Positions 9,080-15,746 of a stretch of DNA of 64,000 nucleotides are shown here, in pieces; the stretch's first letter is position 1; each line of letters starts with the position of its first letter. The DNA comes from Vibrio gangliei (lineage in GTDB: Bacteria; Pseudomonadota; Gammaproteobacteria; Enterobacterales; Vibrionaceae). The stretch lies in NCBI RefSeq assembly GCF_026001925.1, contig NZ_AP021870.1, positions 372,001 to 436,000 of the forward strand, in the 5' to 3' direction. Under the pieces are notes generated by a model. That model did no database searches. It saw only the letters and a program-made list of their open reading frames with translations, and was not told the origin of the DNA. A program made the position numbers and the translations under genes.

Positions 9080-9675
9080 CACCGTCTCCCCATTTCTAAA
9101 GTGATCATGCTTAATGTGTCTTTTGCTGCATCGTGAAGCGCGTGGTGGTGAATGAATCCATCGGGATTATCTTCTTTCACGTACCCGTTTCGAGTGCCGG
9201 CTAGTGTGTCGATAACGGTGCGAACACAACGGAAGCGGTTGTAACCCCATGGTGTTGATAGGTCGCATTGTTTAAATGCATGATTGAGGATGCCGCCATC
9301 GAAGTCATAGCCCCGGCAGAAGATTTGCCCACCATCTTTTTGGATTGGTTCAACGTGTTCACCTAGGTGTTCCTTTATTATTGCTAGTGCTGCCAATAAC
9401 GGAACATCGAGATTACTTTCTTCTAAAACGTGGCGAGCTTTTTCACCTTGCATTTCCCACCATTCACGAGTTGTTTGTGATTCAGTGAAGTTAAGGTGAG
9501 GGTAGTCGTAATCGCTCATTTTAATTTTGATATACAAACTAGCAGGGCGGTTGCAGAGTTCTTCAAAGCTGACTTGCTCGCCCCAGTTAAATGGCACGAT
9601 ACCGATGCTTAAGATCTTAGCGGTGGTTTCAGTATCGAGTGTTTCTAGGTCGATGGTTACGTTTTGGTGTTTCAT
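9079..9675 (-). CDS. DEDDh 3'-5' exonuclease, phage exoribonuclease-like family
   Basis: A 198-residue nuclease of the DnaQ-like superfamily (Rv2179c-like type common in phages). The metal ligands are visible: DLETLDTE near residue 9 (Exo I), DFDGGILNHAF (Exo II) and HHALHDAAKD, supplying the His and Asp of Exo III. It is probably used in phage DNA or RNA processing in the early operon beside SSB. It is translationally coupled to the 66-residue gene downstream. Confidence 0.8.
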   Translation of the reverse strand: MKHQNVTIDLETLDTETTAKILSIGIVPFNWGEQVSFEELCNRPASLYIKIKMSDYDYPHLNFTESQTTREWWEMQGEKARHVLEESNLDVPLLAALAIIKEHLGEHVEPIQKDGGQIFCRGYDFDGGILNHAFKQCDLSTPWGYNRFRCVRTVIDTLAGTRNGYVKEDNPDGFIHHHALHDAAKDTLSMITLEMGRR

Positions 9676-9685
9676 AATCTACCTT

Positions 9686-10012
9686 TTAATTAGTTGGTAT
9701 AGCAAAGACAGCAATTGGGCCATCTTCTGTGTCGTGGATTGAAAATAAGAATGAACCACTCTTCTCATGTGTGGGTTCCCACTCTGCACAGGCTGTCAAA
9801 TCCTCATCTTCAAAATATCGGTCTTGTAACTCTTCTGCAGCATCAAATTCAAAATAGCACCACTCTAGCTTTACGTTGTTTTCGCTACACCATTGGTTAA
9901 TCTGCTGTTTTGTCGGATATTCACACCCATCAAAATTAGGAAACTGAGAGTGTGTCCATAATCCATTTTCATCACGGGTTACCATTTCTGGTTTTACTGG
10001 TTCAATTTTCAT
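9686..10012 (-). CDS. Hypothetical 108-residue early protein
   Basis: Not recognised. It starts MKIEPVKPEMVTRDENGLWT; the ATG overlaps the stop of the preceding gene (ATGA) with GAGG ahead, which makes this start preferable to one ten codons earlier. Acidic and cysteine-containing (CEYPTKQQINQWC), with a block of aromatic and acidic residues (EWCYFEFDAAEELQDRYFED). It is part of a chain of coupled small early genes, which usually modulate host functions. Confidence 0.6.
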   Translation of the reverse strand: MKIEPVKPEMVTRDENGLWTHSQFPNFDGCEYPTKQQINQWCSENNVKLEWCYFEFDAAEELQDRYFEDEDLTACAEWEPTHEKSGSFLFSIHDTEDGPIAVFAIPTN

Positions 10013-10371
10013 ATCCGCCTCGCATTCTTTTTTCGAGTCCATGCAAAATCAGGGCGCTCATTTAAAACCCATAAGTGACGCATGTTCGCATCATTAATGA
10101 GTTCGTTATCCTCTGGGTAAACTTCAACAGCGCAACTATCACCATAACCAACCGCTGATTTAATCGCTTGCAGTTCGTCAAACGTAATCCCGTCTTGCCA
10201 GTTGTTACCTTTGCGCTTAACACTGTTCACAGTGATGCGAGTAAGTGATTCGCTCTCTAGGTAGATTTGCACTAAATATTGGCTGCTTTGGTAAACGTGG
10301 TGAGGGTGCTTTCTGTTTCGCTCTGGTGGGAAGTTTGAGTGATGGATTTTCTTAAATGGTTTTAGTTTCAT
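10009..10371 (-). CDS. Hypothetical 120-residue early protein
   Basis: Not recognised. It starts MKLKPFKKIHHSNFPPERNR, two bases after the stop of the upstream gene and behind GGGAG. A basic N-terminal segment is followed by a beta-rich region (YLVQIYLESESLTRITVNSV). It overlaps the next gene by four bases, so it is part of the leftward early operon. No function can be assigned. Confidence 0.6.
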   Translation of the reverse strand: MKLKPFKKIHHSNFPPERNRKHPHHVYQSSQYLVQIYLESESLTRITVNSVKRKGNNWQDGITFDELQAIKSAVGYGDSCAVEVYPEDNELINDANMRHLWVLNERPDFAWTRKKNARRI

Positions 10372-10373
10372 TA

Positions 10374-10814
10374 TTACTCCCACCAAGTTTTACGAACCAT
10401 TTTTACTTTCATCATTTCCATTTTGCCGCAATGGAAACACATACGTGTTGAGCCAGCCCCTAAATCTTCATCAGGATTTTTTATATCCCACTCATGACGC
10501 ATATCCGTATAAGCACACATGCCTTTCTGTTGATATTCATCGATAAACCATGCGGTAACATCTGTAGCGTCACTAACTGGGAAAGCGAAGGTTTCAAAAT
10601 CTCCGCATGCAACTCGGATTAGTTTTGCACCACACAGCAATCCATTGTCTGACTGGTAGGCAATAAACAGATCATCATTAGCTTGATAAATTCGATAATG
10701 ATGTTTTAGCCCTTTGTATTTTTTGGAGCGAGCAAACGAGGCTAGATTCTGAGATGAATTAGGAAACTCGCTTAATAAGAGGTTTTGAAGTTTTATTGAT
10801 AGTGACTTTTCCAT
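10374..10814 (-). CDS. Hypothetical 146-residue early protein with a CxxC motif
   Basis: Not recognised. It starts MEKSLSIKLQNLLLSEFPNS behind GGGTG; a GTG three codons earlier is a possible alternative. Near the C terminus is CFHCGK followed by basic residues (MEMMKVKMVRK), a possible partial zinc-binding site. Its 5' end overlaps, in a different frame, a 50-codon membrane ORF. Early operon member. Confidence 0.6.
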   Translation of the reverse strand: MEKSLSIKLQNLLLSEFPNSSQNLASFARSKKYKGLKHHYRIYQANDDLFIAYQSDNGLLCGAKLIRVACGDFETFAFPVSDATDVTAWFIDEYQQKGMCAYTDMRHEWDIKNPDEDLGAGSTRMCFHCGKMEMMKVKMVRKTWWE

Positions 10815-10911
10815 GATATTCACCCATAAGTATTTTAAAACTCAGCACAACAAGAATGACGACTAACACCGCAAAGATGGCGCCATAGATATAAAATTCT
10901 TTATCTCTCAT
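10759..10911 (-). CDS. Small membrane protein, 50 residues
   Basis: Frame MRDKEFYIYG, then a single strongly hydrophobic segment (AIFAVLVVILVVLSF), then a basic tail ending IKRVS. Its ATG overlaps the stop of the 24-codon ORF upstream (ATGA), and its 3' part overlaps the next gene in another frame. GGAA lies eight bases before the ATG. Single-span membrane peptides of this kind are common in phage early operons; the role is unknown. It could be non-functional coding drift, hence the moderate score. Confidence 0.5.
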   Translation of the reverse strand: MRDKEFYIYGAIFAVLVVILVVLSFKILMGEYHGKVTINKTSKPLIKRVS

Positions 10912-10982
10912 CGTCTATTCCAAAAGTAAAAACCGCAGTAAAACACCCCACACAGCAGGGCATACAGTAATAACGTATTCAT
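10908..10982 (-). CDS. Tiny membrane peptide, 24 residues
   Basis: ATG immediately follows the stop codon of the preceding gene, with GGGG six bases ahead; it reads MNTLLLYALLCGVFYCGFYF and ends in WNRR. Nearly the whole peptide is one transmembrane helix with a positively charged end. It is coupled by ATGA to the 50-codon membrane ORF, so the two would be made together. Too short for usual gene finders. Confidence 0.45.
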   Translation of the reverse strand: MNTLLLYALLCGVFYCGFYFWNRR

Positions 10983-11321
10983 CTAAACCCCGATTTTCTG
11001 GTGGAGCCCAAACCAAATGCCGTTTGGTTTACGATAAGTGGCTTTTTGGACGAAGTGCAGTGGGGAATGTCTTGCTGGCTCGAAGTGGTACTTGTTTTTG
11101 TCTTTAGGATCTAACGTGTACCGTGCGCCACCGATGCCGGATTGATTGACATATTCAGTGTGAATGGTGAGACCAAACTCACGCAGTTTCATGACTGAGT
11201 AGCGAACGCTGCCAACTGGAATAAAGCACTTTTCGACAATTTGATCGCGCGTAACGGGGCCGTTTGTTTCATTGAGAAGTTTATACAGCCGCGCGTATCC
11301 GCTGTTGGTGTTGAATTTCAT
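10983..11321 (-). CDS. Winged-helix-like phage protein of unknown role
   Basis: A 112-residue protein. The N-terminal half looks like a winged helix-turn-helix (YARLYKLLNETNGPVTRDQI, then VGSVRYSVMKLREFG and a beta-hairpin wing); the C-terminal tail is basic and aromatic. It may be a DNA-binding regulator in the early region, but I do not recognise the family. A terminator separates it from the DUF2303 gene upstream, so it may have its own promoter or depend on antitermination. Confidence 0.6.
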   Translation of the reverse strand: MKFNTNSGYARLYKLLNETNGPVTRDQIVEKCFIPVGSVRYSVMKLREFGLTIHTEYVNQSGIGGARYTLDPKDKNKYHFEPARHSPLHFVQKATYRKPNGIWFGLHQKIGV

Positions 11322-11344
11322 AAGGCCACCGTTTTAATAGGAAG

Positions 11345-11370
11345 AAAAAGCGCCCAAGGTAGGGCGCTGA
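11345..11370 (-). terminator. Terminator after the DUF2303 gene (leftward)
   Basis: On the minus strand AGCGCCC-TACCTT-GGGCGCT is followed by TTTTTC. It lies between the DUF2303 gene and the winged-helix gene inside the early block. Confidence 0.75.
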
Positions 11371-11381
11371 CGTTTTATTTG

Positions 11382-12200
11382 TTAGCTGGCAAACGAGCCA
11401 ATGAAAGTCGTGATATCAATTTCATCTTCTAAGAACTTGGCTTGAAGTTTTTCTTTGAATTCTTCGCCCATTTCTTCTTCATGTTGCTCAAGCTTTTTAA
11501 TACGTAACACTAAGGTTTCATTACCGATGGTGCTCATCCGCATTTCAAAGGAACGAGAATCCAAACCAAGGTACGGTTCACAAGTAAACTTGAAGACAGC
11601 CGGCATTGGGAATTCTTCTTTGGTTCGAACCGCAATTGACTCGTATTCCGACTGGTGATGGCTAAAATCATCAACATTAGATTCACGACCAGCTTTCGCT
11701 TCAAACTTCATGTTTCGAACTGCCGCTGACGCCACTGAATTTTCAATAAGGTCGCCAGTAGTTGAGAACACCTGAATGAAATCGCTGTAATCTTCTACCC
11801 ATTCGGCCAGTTGCTTTTGAGTTAGTCGATCACCGTTTTTATTGAGCAACGCTTGAAAGGCTGCTGTTTTTCGTAGGTTTAGTGATGCAGTGTGAACACA
11901 ATGACCAGGTACCGTAGTTGTACCCAAATCGAAAATAGTTTTAGCTGACATGTGCTCAGCATCGATGAAACATTGATTGCCTTCGGTTTGGTATTCTTCA
12001 TGGTAGCGGACGAACTCAACAATGTTTGCCGTGTTCATCTTGCCGCGGAATTGGTTGCGATTTGGCATGAATCGCTCAAGGTCATGTACTTGAAATGAAT
12101 CAGGCAGAGCAGCAACAGGAAAACCTGCTTGACCTAATTGCTCGAGTAAGTTTGGAATGTTTGCTGATTCTTGGATTTGTACAATGGCTGACTTTTCCAT
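11382..12200 (-). CDS. DUF2303 (YfdQ-like) phage protein
   Basis: A 272-residue protein resembling the DUF2303/YfdQ family of lambdoid prophages: PDSFQVHDLERFMPNRNQFR near residue 35, then NTANIVEFVRYHEE, and an acidic C terminus. Members are usually found in recombination or early operons with a small companion gene, as here with the 131-residue protein upstream. The biochemical role is not established. It is about the usual family length. AATAAGTGAGACAAAA precedes the ATG, giving a weak ribosome site. Confidence 0.75.
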   Translation of the reverse strand: MEKSAIVQIQESANIPNLLEQLGQAGFPVAALPDSFQVHDLERFMPNRNQFRGKMNTANIVEFVRYHEEYQTEGNQCFIDAEHMSAKTIFDLGTTTVPGHCVHTASLNLRKTAAFQALLNKNGDRLTQKQLAEWVEDYSDFIQVFSTTGDLIENSVASAAVRNMKFEAKAGRESNVDDFSHHQSEYESIAVRTKEEFPMPAVFKFTCEPYLGLDSRSFEMRMSTIGNETLVLRIKKLEQHEEEMGEEFKEKLQAKFLEDEIDITTFIGSFAS

Positions 12201-12249
12201 TTTTGTCTCACTTATTGGTTATTAAACTGATTCAGAAGGGGCGAAGTGG

Positions 12250-12645
12250 TTAGCCTCGCACCTCACGAAGTTGGCCTTCTTCAATCATTGCTTGGCCGTG
12301 AATGTCTTCTTTTGGTCGGTCATAGGTGAGCTTGCCACCTTTGCCTACGTAGGCAATTGACGTGTACTGGAAGTCTTCGCTTTTAGTACCAAACCCGGCT
12401 TTTGGTTCTTTCACGCTCATATTGGCAGTGATTTCAACCATTTCATTGTTGGTACCCATGGGCTTGAGCTTTAAATCAATTTTCACGCTGCCTTGTTTAT
12501 CGCTGTAAGACACAGCACGAGACACGTTTGATAGGGCTAAACCGATAACGTTTGAAATAACGCCACCGTCGAGTTGTTGCATAAGCATTGGGAAGTTAGT
12601 GGTGCGGTCTTCAACGCTTAGGTTTCCGGCTTCTTGTTTTGACAT
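12250..12645 (-). CDS. Hypothetical 131-residue protein paired with DUF2303
   Basis: Starts MSKQEAGNLSVEDRTTNFPM behind GGAGAA. The frame stays open upstream to 12798, but that stretch forms strong hairpins and lacks as good a ribosome site, so the shorter start is chosen. Beta-rich, with KIDLKLKPMGTNNEMVEITA and VKEPKAGFGTKSED. Proteins of this shape accompany DUF2303/YfdQ in many prophages; the function is unknown to me. First translated gene of this leftward segment. Confidence 0.65.
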   Translation of the reverse strand: MSKQEAGNLSVEDRTTNFPMLMQQLDGGVISNVIGLALSNVSRAVSYSDKQGSVKIDLKLKPMGTNNEMVEITANMSVKEPKAGFGTKSEDFQYTSIAYVGKGGKLTYDRPKEDIHGQAMIEEGQLREVRG

Positions 12646-12675
12646 GGTAGGTTCTCCGTAGATTGGATTGGCTTT

Positions 12676-12724
12676 AAACCTAAAACGTCCACCAGCCAAG
12701 AAAGGTGGTAGACGCTTTAGGTTT
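12676..12724 (-). other. Long hairpin in the early leader
   Basis: AAACCTAAA...CGTCCACC pairs with GGTGG.AGACG.TTTAGGTTT over about 18 bp around a 10-12 base loop, 30 bases upstream of the 131-residue gene. No T-run follows, so it is not a simple terminator; it could be a processing or regulatory element of the leftward RNA. Confidence 0.5.
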
Positions 12725-12941
12725 GCCTCTGATGAGGAAAGAGGCGATCCCGTGAGTATGAATGTGCTAACGCTCATGTTGTTCTCACTACCTGTCACTT
12801 CTGCACATTTTTATACCGAGAGGTAAGGAGGGGCAGATCTCAGGTTCGGGCGTTACATCCCCACGCACCGCTGGGGTTATCAATGGATAGTTGATTCGTG
12901 CTGGCTTGTTTATTCACGCCCAGCAACGTGATCTCTACGAC

Positions 12942-12985
12942 TTTCCACAGACATAGAAACTGGTATGTTTATGTTTCCACAGACA
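12942..12985 (+). repeat. 12-bp direct repeats before the Cas2-like gene
   Basis: TTTCCACAGACA occurs at 12942-12953 and 12974-12985, 32 bp apart, the second copy ending four bases before the ribosome site of the Cas2-like gene. Possible operator pair. Confidence 0.5.
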
Positions 12986-13001
12986 AATAAAGGAAATATT
13001 G

Positions 13002-13277
13002 ATGGCAGTTTATTGTGTAACTTACGATTTAAATTCACCGGGACAAAAATATGATCAAGTGAATAAGCTTTTGTCTGAGTACAATAGTGTGAAAGTTATG
13101 AGAACATTTTGGTTGATTGATACAACACAAACAGCAAAGCAAATTAGGCAGAGCATAGATCGTGTAGTTGATCAAAATGATGTTGTTTTTGTTAGTCAGT
13201 TATCGCATCAATGGGCATCTTGGCATATACCTAAGGCTGCGGTTGATTGGCTTAAGAGTCCTTATCGAAATTGGTAG
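13002..13277 (+). CDS. Cas2-like (SinR-family) orphan protein
   Basis: A 91-residue protein with the small ferredoxin-like pattern of Cas2/VapD-like proteins: opening beta strand VYCVTYDLNSPGQ with an Asp, helix KYDQVNKLLSEY, then MRTFWLIDTTQTAKQIRQSI, closing DVVFVSQLS. It resembles standalone phage or genome proteins often labelled SinR family. There is no CRISPR array or cas1 nearby, so it is not part of an adaptation module. AAAGGA lies eight bases before the ATG; a TTG one codon upstream is the alternative. It is the only plus-strand gene in the leftward early block, so it has its own promoter. Function unknown. Confidence 0.6.
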   Translation: MAVYCVTYDLNSPGQKYDQVNKLLSEYNSVKVMRTFWLIDTTQTAKQIRQSIDRVVDQNDVVFVSQLSHQWASWHIPKAAVDWLKSPYRNW

Positions 13278-13419
13278 AAGAGCCAGCTTTACCAACAGTT
13301 TGAATAATTTCATGCTTAGCATGACCGTTATAGGGCTTACTTGAACCATATGGGTAGCCCTCAACGTGAAATTGGATGCCTATTACTTTTGCAATAAAAC
13401 CAAGAATTGTTAGTCGCAT
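13252..13419 (-). CDS. Small hypothetical protein, 55 residues
   Basis: Frame MRLTILGFIAKVIGIQFHVE...FDKDS behind a near-perfect ribosome site (CAGGAGGATTT-ATG). A short hydrophobic N-terminal segment could be a signal anchor; the rest is polar. It is the first ORF downstream of the leftward early promoter. Its last 26 bases overlap the end of the convergent Cas2-like gene. Not recognised. Confidence 0.6.
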   Translation of the reverse strand: MRLTILGFIAKVIGIQFHVEGYPYGSSKPYNGHAKHEIIQTVGKAGSSTNFDKDS

Positions 13420-13754
13420 AAATCCTCCTGTTTAAATTCCAAAACACCCAACCTAGATGCTTTGAAATAAGCTGTATTCCCATCCGTTGCCGTAATGGTC
13501 TTCGCCCAGCTTTGGCGAACCTATTTCTTGGGTTAACCTGCCCGCGCTGTTCTTGGCGCTTTCAGTGTGTTGGTGTGGTAAATATTACATAATGGAATTG
13601 ATTTGTAAATTACAAAATGGAATTTTTTGTTGTGAGGTGTAATATTTTGGAAGGAAGGTAAATTTCAGACATAAAAAACCGCCACTTGGGCGGTAGGAGG
13701 AAGTAATGAAGAATAAACTTGAAGATATGAAAGGCTTACCTGAAGTGATTTATA
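13420..13754. promoter_or_regulatory. Leftward early promoter region with CI operators
   Basis: No gene. On the minus strand a promoter TTTACA (13604-13609), a 16-base spacer and TAATAT (13582-13587) is visible. CI-type operators cover both elements: ATTACATAATGGAAT at 13584-13598 and ATTACAAAATGGAAT at 13609-13623. The leader between the promoter and the 55-residue gene is about 155 bases and contains short GCGC and AACC/GGTT hairpins that could be antitermination sites, which is speculative. Confidence 0.65.
13671..13693 (-). terminator. Terminator after the PH/SHOCT gene (leftward)
   Basis: On the minus strand ACCGCCC-AAGT-GGCGGT followed by TTTTTTAT, ending the cI-PH/SHOCT transcript before the leftward early promoter. 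Confidence 0.75.
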
Positions 13755-14252
13755 TTATATTTGTTGCAAGATGTGAGCTTTTTTTTCTTCAAACTCACTA
13801 TCTGTGAGTAATCCAAGCTCTTTCAATTCACCAAGTTTCTTAATTTTTTCAATAGCATCAATTTCATTATGTTGTGTTTTTTCTGGTTGAGGTGAATTAT
13901 TTCGAACTTTTTCAATAGCTTGAATAATTTCTGATTCACCCTCTTTATCAAAGGTTTTGAATTCAAGATCGTCATGACTTGTATGAAGTCTTATTATTCG
14001 ATGTCCTAATGATGATTTTCTTTCAATAGAAGTTATTTGCTTTAAAGGAATGGTTTCAAGAATTTCACCTAGAAAACCTTTACGGTAGAATGCAGCTTTT
14101 GTATTTGTAACAATAAAAATACCATTATGTTGAGTATTTTCGCCTTTCCCCATCATCTCTCCAATATAACCTTCTGACCAAGCAATAACAGTGTCATTTG
14201 AATCTAAATGCTTTTCTTTAAAAGCTTTAAGGTGCTTAGGTTCTTTGCTCAT
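13755..14252 (-). CDS. PH-domain and SHOCT-domain protein in the repressor operon
   Basis: A 165-residue protein. Residues about 15-110 resemble a bacterial PH domain (GIFIVTNTKAAFYRKGFLGE, IPLKQITSIERKSSLGHR, EFKTFDKEGESEII); the C terminus is a SHOCT motif (KIKKLGELKELGLLTDSEFE, then EKKAHILQQI). No membrane segment. It lies 11 bases downstream of the cI repressor on the same strand, so it should be expressed in the lysogen. Genes in this slot often give lysogenic conversion or superinfection exclusion; that is inference. AT-rich compared with the structural genes. Confidence 0.75.
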   Translation of the reverse strand: MSKEPKHLKAFKEKHLDSNDTVIAWSEGYIGEMMGKGENTQHNGIFIVTNTKAAFYRKGFLGEILETIPLKQITSIERKSSLGHRIIRLHTSHDDLEFKTFDKEGESEIIQAIEKVRNNSPQPEKTQHNEIDAIEKIKKLGELKELGLLTDSEFEEKKAHILQQI

Positions 14253-14263
14253 ATATCATTCCT

Positions 14264-14929
14264 TTAAATCAATTTTAATTTAGCATCTACAGCAACCCCA
14301 ATGATTCGGCAATTCCCATTTATTGGCATCATGGTGTAGTTAGGGTTAAGTGGTTTTAAATACTCTTGACCAGAATCGCGCACAAACTTTTTAAATGTCG
14401 CTTCGTTAACATCCGTTAGCTTGGCTACAACCAATGATCCATTCTCATGCTCTCGTTCAGTATCTACTAATACAAGCATCCCTTCCGGAATGCTTGTACC
14501 TACTGGACTTGTCATTGAATCGCCTTGTACTCGTAACCAAAAGCAACGGTCAGAAGTTCGCACGGTGGTTTCGTACCATTCATCGATTTCATCAAGCGTA
14601 TAAGGCTCACAAGCCTCTGTCCATTGTCCAGCTTGCACTGCACTTAATACTGGAAACTTGTTCTGATAGGTGGGCTGAATATTTATAGGTGCGATGTTTC
14701 TAATGACTTCGTCAGGGTAATCAATCATGCCATCTGAAGTTAGAGTTATTGATTCTAATCCTACACACCTCATCATTTCTGCAATGTCTTCAATGCTAGG
14801 CTCTCTGTTTTTATTTAGCCAATGCGCAATCGCACTCTGTGATCTACCCATCTTTTCAGCGAGTTGATTTTGAGTTATGCCGGCTTCTTTCATCTTGGAC
14901 TTAACCAAGTCATTCCAATTTATCTTCAT
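14264..14929 (-). CDS. cI: CI-like repressor, HTH plus S24 LexA-type peptidase
   Basis: A 221-residue prophage repressor. N-terminal helix-turn-helix GITQNQLAEKMGRSQSAIAH at about 17-36. C-terminal LexA/S24 domain with an Ala-Gly self-cleavage site in VQAGQW, the nucleophile Ser in QGDSMT and the general-base Lys in SLVVAKLT. It should hold the lytic promoters off and be cleaved with RecA in the SOS response. Operators lie between it and cro and at the leftward promoter. First gene of the lysogenic operon with the PH/SHOCT gene. Confidence 0.93.
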   Translation of the reverse strand: MKINWNDLVKSKMKEAGITQNQLAEKMGRSQSAIAHWLNKNREPSIEDIAEMMRCVGLESITLTSDGMIDYPDEVIRNIAPINIQPTYQNKFPVLSAVQAGQWTEACEPYTLDEIDEWYETTVRTSDRCFWLRVQGDSMTSPVGTSIPEGMLVLVDTEREHENGSLVVAKLTDVNEATFKKFVRDSGQEYLKPLNPNYTMMPINGNCRIIGVAVDAKLKLI

Positions 14930-14938
14930 AACTAAATT

Positions 14939-15012
14939 ATTACTCAGTGTAATTTTATTGGAATATCCAAAATGTGATATTTTCTTGCTTAATAAATTCC
15001 ATAATGTAATAA
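14939..15012. promoter_or_regulatory. cI-cro operator/promoter region
   Basis: Three palindrome-like 15-mers lie between cI and cro: ATTACTCAGTGTAAT (14939-14953), TATCCAAAATGTGAT (14964-14978, weaker) and ATTCCATAATGTAAT (14996-15010). The rightward promoter TTGCTT (14985-14990), 16 bases, TAATAA (15007-15012) is overlapped by the third site. The first two sites are spaced 25 bp, exactly as at the leftward promoter. Confidence 0.7.
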
Positions 15013-15034
15013 TTGGTTTTAATAAGGAGCCAAT

Positions 15035-15265
15035 ATGTCAAAAATTAAAGTTATTCGTGGCGAGCTAGGTGTCACTCAAGAAACGCTAGCAAAGAAAGTT
15101 GGAGTCTCTCAGTCAGCCATGAATCATTACGAAAATGGCAACCGAGAAATCAAAAATGAATTGGGGTGGCGAATCGTTAATGCCCTTAACGAGCTTGGTG
15201 CAAGTTGCACTTACGAAGAGGTTTTTCCCAACCCGCAAACCAATCATACCGACTCGGTTCAATAA
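15035..15265 (+). CDS. cro: Cro-like HTH repressor
   Basis: A 76-residue protein that is essentially one helix-turn-helix (GVTQETLAKKVGVSQSAMNH) with a short tail. It is divergent from cI and is the first gene of the rightward early transcript, so it is the Cro-equivalent lytic switch protein. AAGGAG precedes the ATG. Its recognition helix resembles that of the CI protein opposite (VSQSAMNH against RSQSAIAH), which fits binding of the same operators. Confidence 0.85.
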   Translation: MSKIKVIRGELGVTQETLAKKVGVSQSAMNHYENGNREIKNELGWRIVNALNELGASCTYEEVFPNPQTNHTDSVQ

Positions 15266-15290
15266 CTAAACCACCAACAGAGAGGAGCGC

Positions 15291-15746
15291 ATGGTGATGA
15301 ATAAGAAAGAAATGGTGAATAAAACAATTGCTGGTTTCCCTGGTGGAAAAGAAGCGGTGGCTGCAGTGCTTGGCATGAGTGTCGATGGCTTTAATAACCG
15401 CTTATATGAAAAGAAGAACCAACCGTTCTTTAGTGTTGATGAATTAGAAGTAATGGCAAGCCTGAACAATACGCCTTTTGTAGCTGAGTATTTCGCAGAG
15501 AAAGTAGGGCGTGTGACGGTGGATTTACCTAACTGTGAAGAGCTAGACAAACAAGAACTGTACGACAGTGAAATGTTTGTGAGCTCAATTTTAGGCCAAT
15601 TAAAGCAATTACGTTACCAGGCACAGCGTGACGGTATGTATGACGCTCGTGAACTTGCTGAGATTGAACGTTTAGAGCGTGCTTATATCTCTGCGCTGGT
15701 GGCTCATTCAATGAAAGAAAAGACAGTGTTTGTGGTGACGAAATGA
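15291..15746 (+). CDS. CII/YmfL-like phage regulatory protein
   Basis: A 151-residue protein in the cII position. It resembles the YmfL/CII-type regulators: KTIAGFPGGKEAVAAVLGMS followed by VDGFNNRLYEKKNQ and FFSVDELEVMASL, a helix-turn-helix-like region. AGAGGAGCGC precedes the ATG. It is expressed just after cro and coupled by ATGA to the next gene. Role in the lysis-lysogeny choice or replication control is inferred from family and position. Confidence 0.7.
   Translation: MVMNKKEMVNKTIAGFPGGKEAVAAVLGMSVDGFNNRLYEKKNQPFFSVDELEVMASLNNTPFVAEYFAEKVGRVTVDLPNCEELDKQELYDSEMFVSSILGQLKQLRYQAQRDGMYDARELAEIERLERAYISALVAHSMKEKTVFVVTK

Larger units (their letters stand above)
12646..13001. other. Leader with hairpins and a counter-oriented promoter region
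   Basis: No standard gene. On the minus strand it holds the leader of the 131-residue gene, with two hairpins (12676-12724 and about 12725-12745). On the plus strand it holds a CCCCA...TGGGG hairpin near 12864 and a pair of 12-bp direct repeats (TTTCCACAGACA) just before the Cas2-like gene. Confidence 0.5.

Noticed and set aside
12646..12798. N-terminal extension of the 131-residue early protein (MSVSTFILTGS...)
   Set aside because: The frame is open but overlaps two hairpins, and the ATG at 12645 has GGAGAA at proper distance. It could still encode an in-frame leader, so the hairpin is kept as a finding.
12840..13560. CRISPR array near the Cas2-like gene
   Set aside because: Only two 12-bp repeats and a few hairpins are present; no regularly spaced repeats and no cas1 or effector genes.
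13706..13807. Plus-strand 33-codon ORF with AGGAGG ahead (MKNKLEDMKGLPEVI...)
   Set aside because: It begins in the loop-side sequence of the PH/SHOCT terminator and most of it is antisense to that gene's 3' end. The good ribosome site may be chance or the relic of a lost phage gene.
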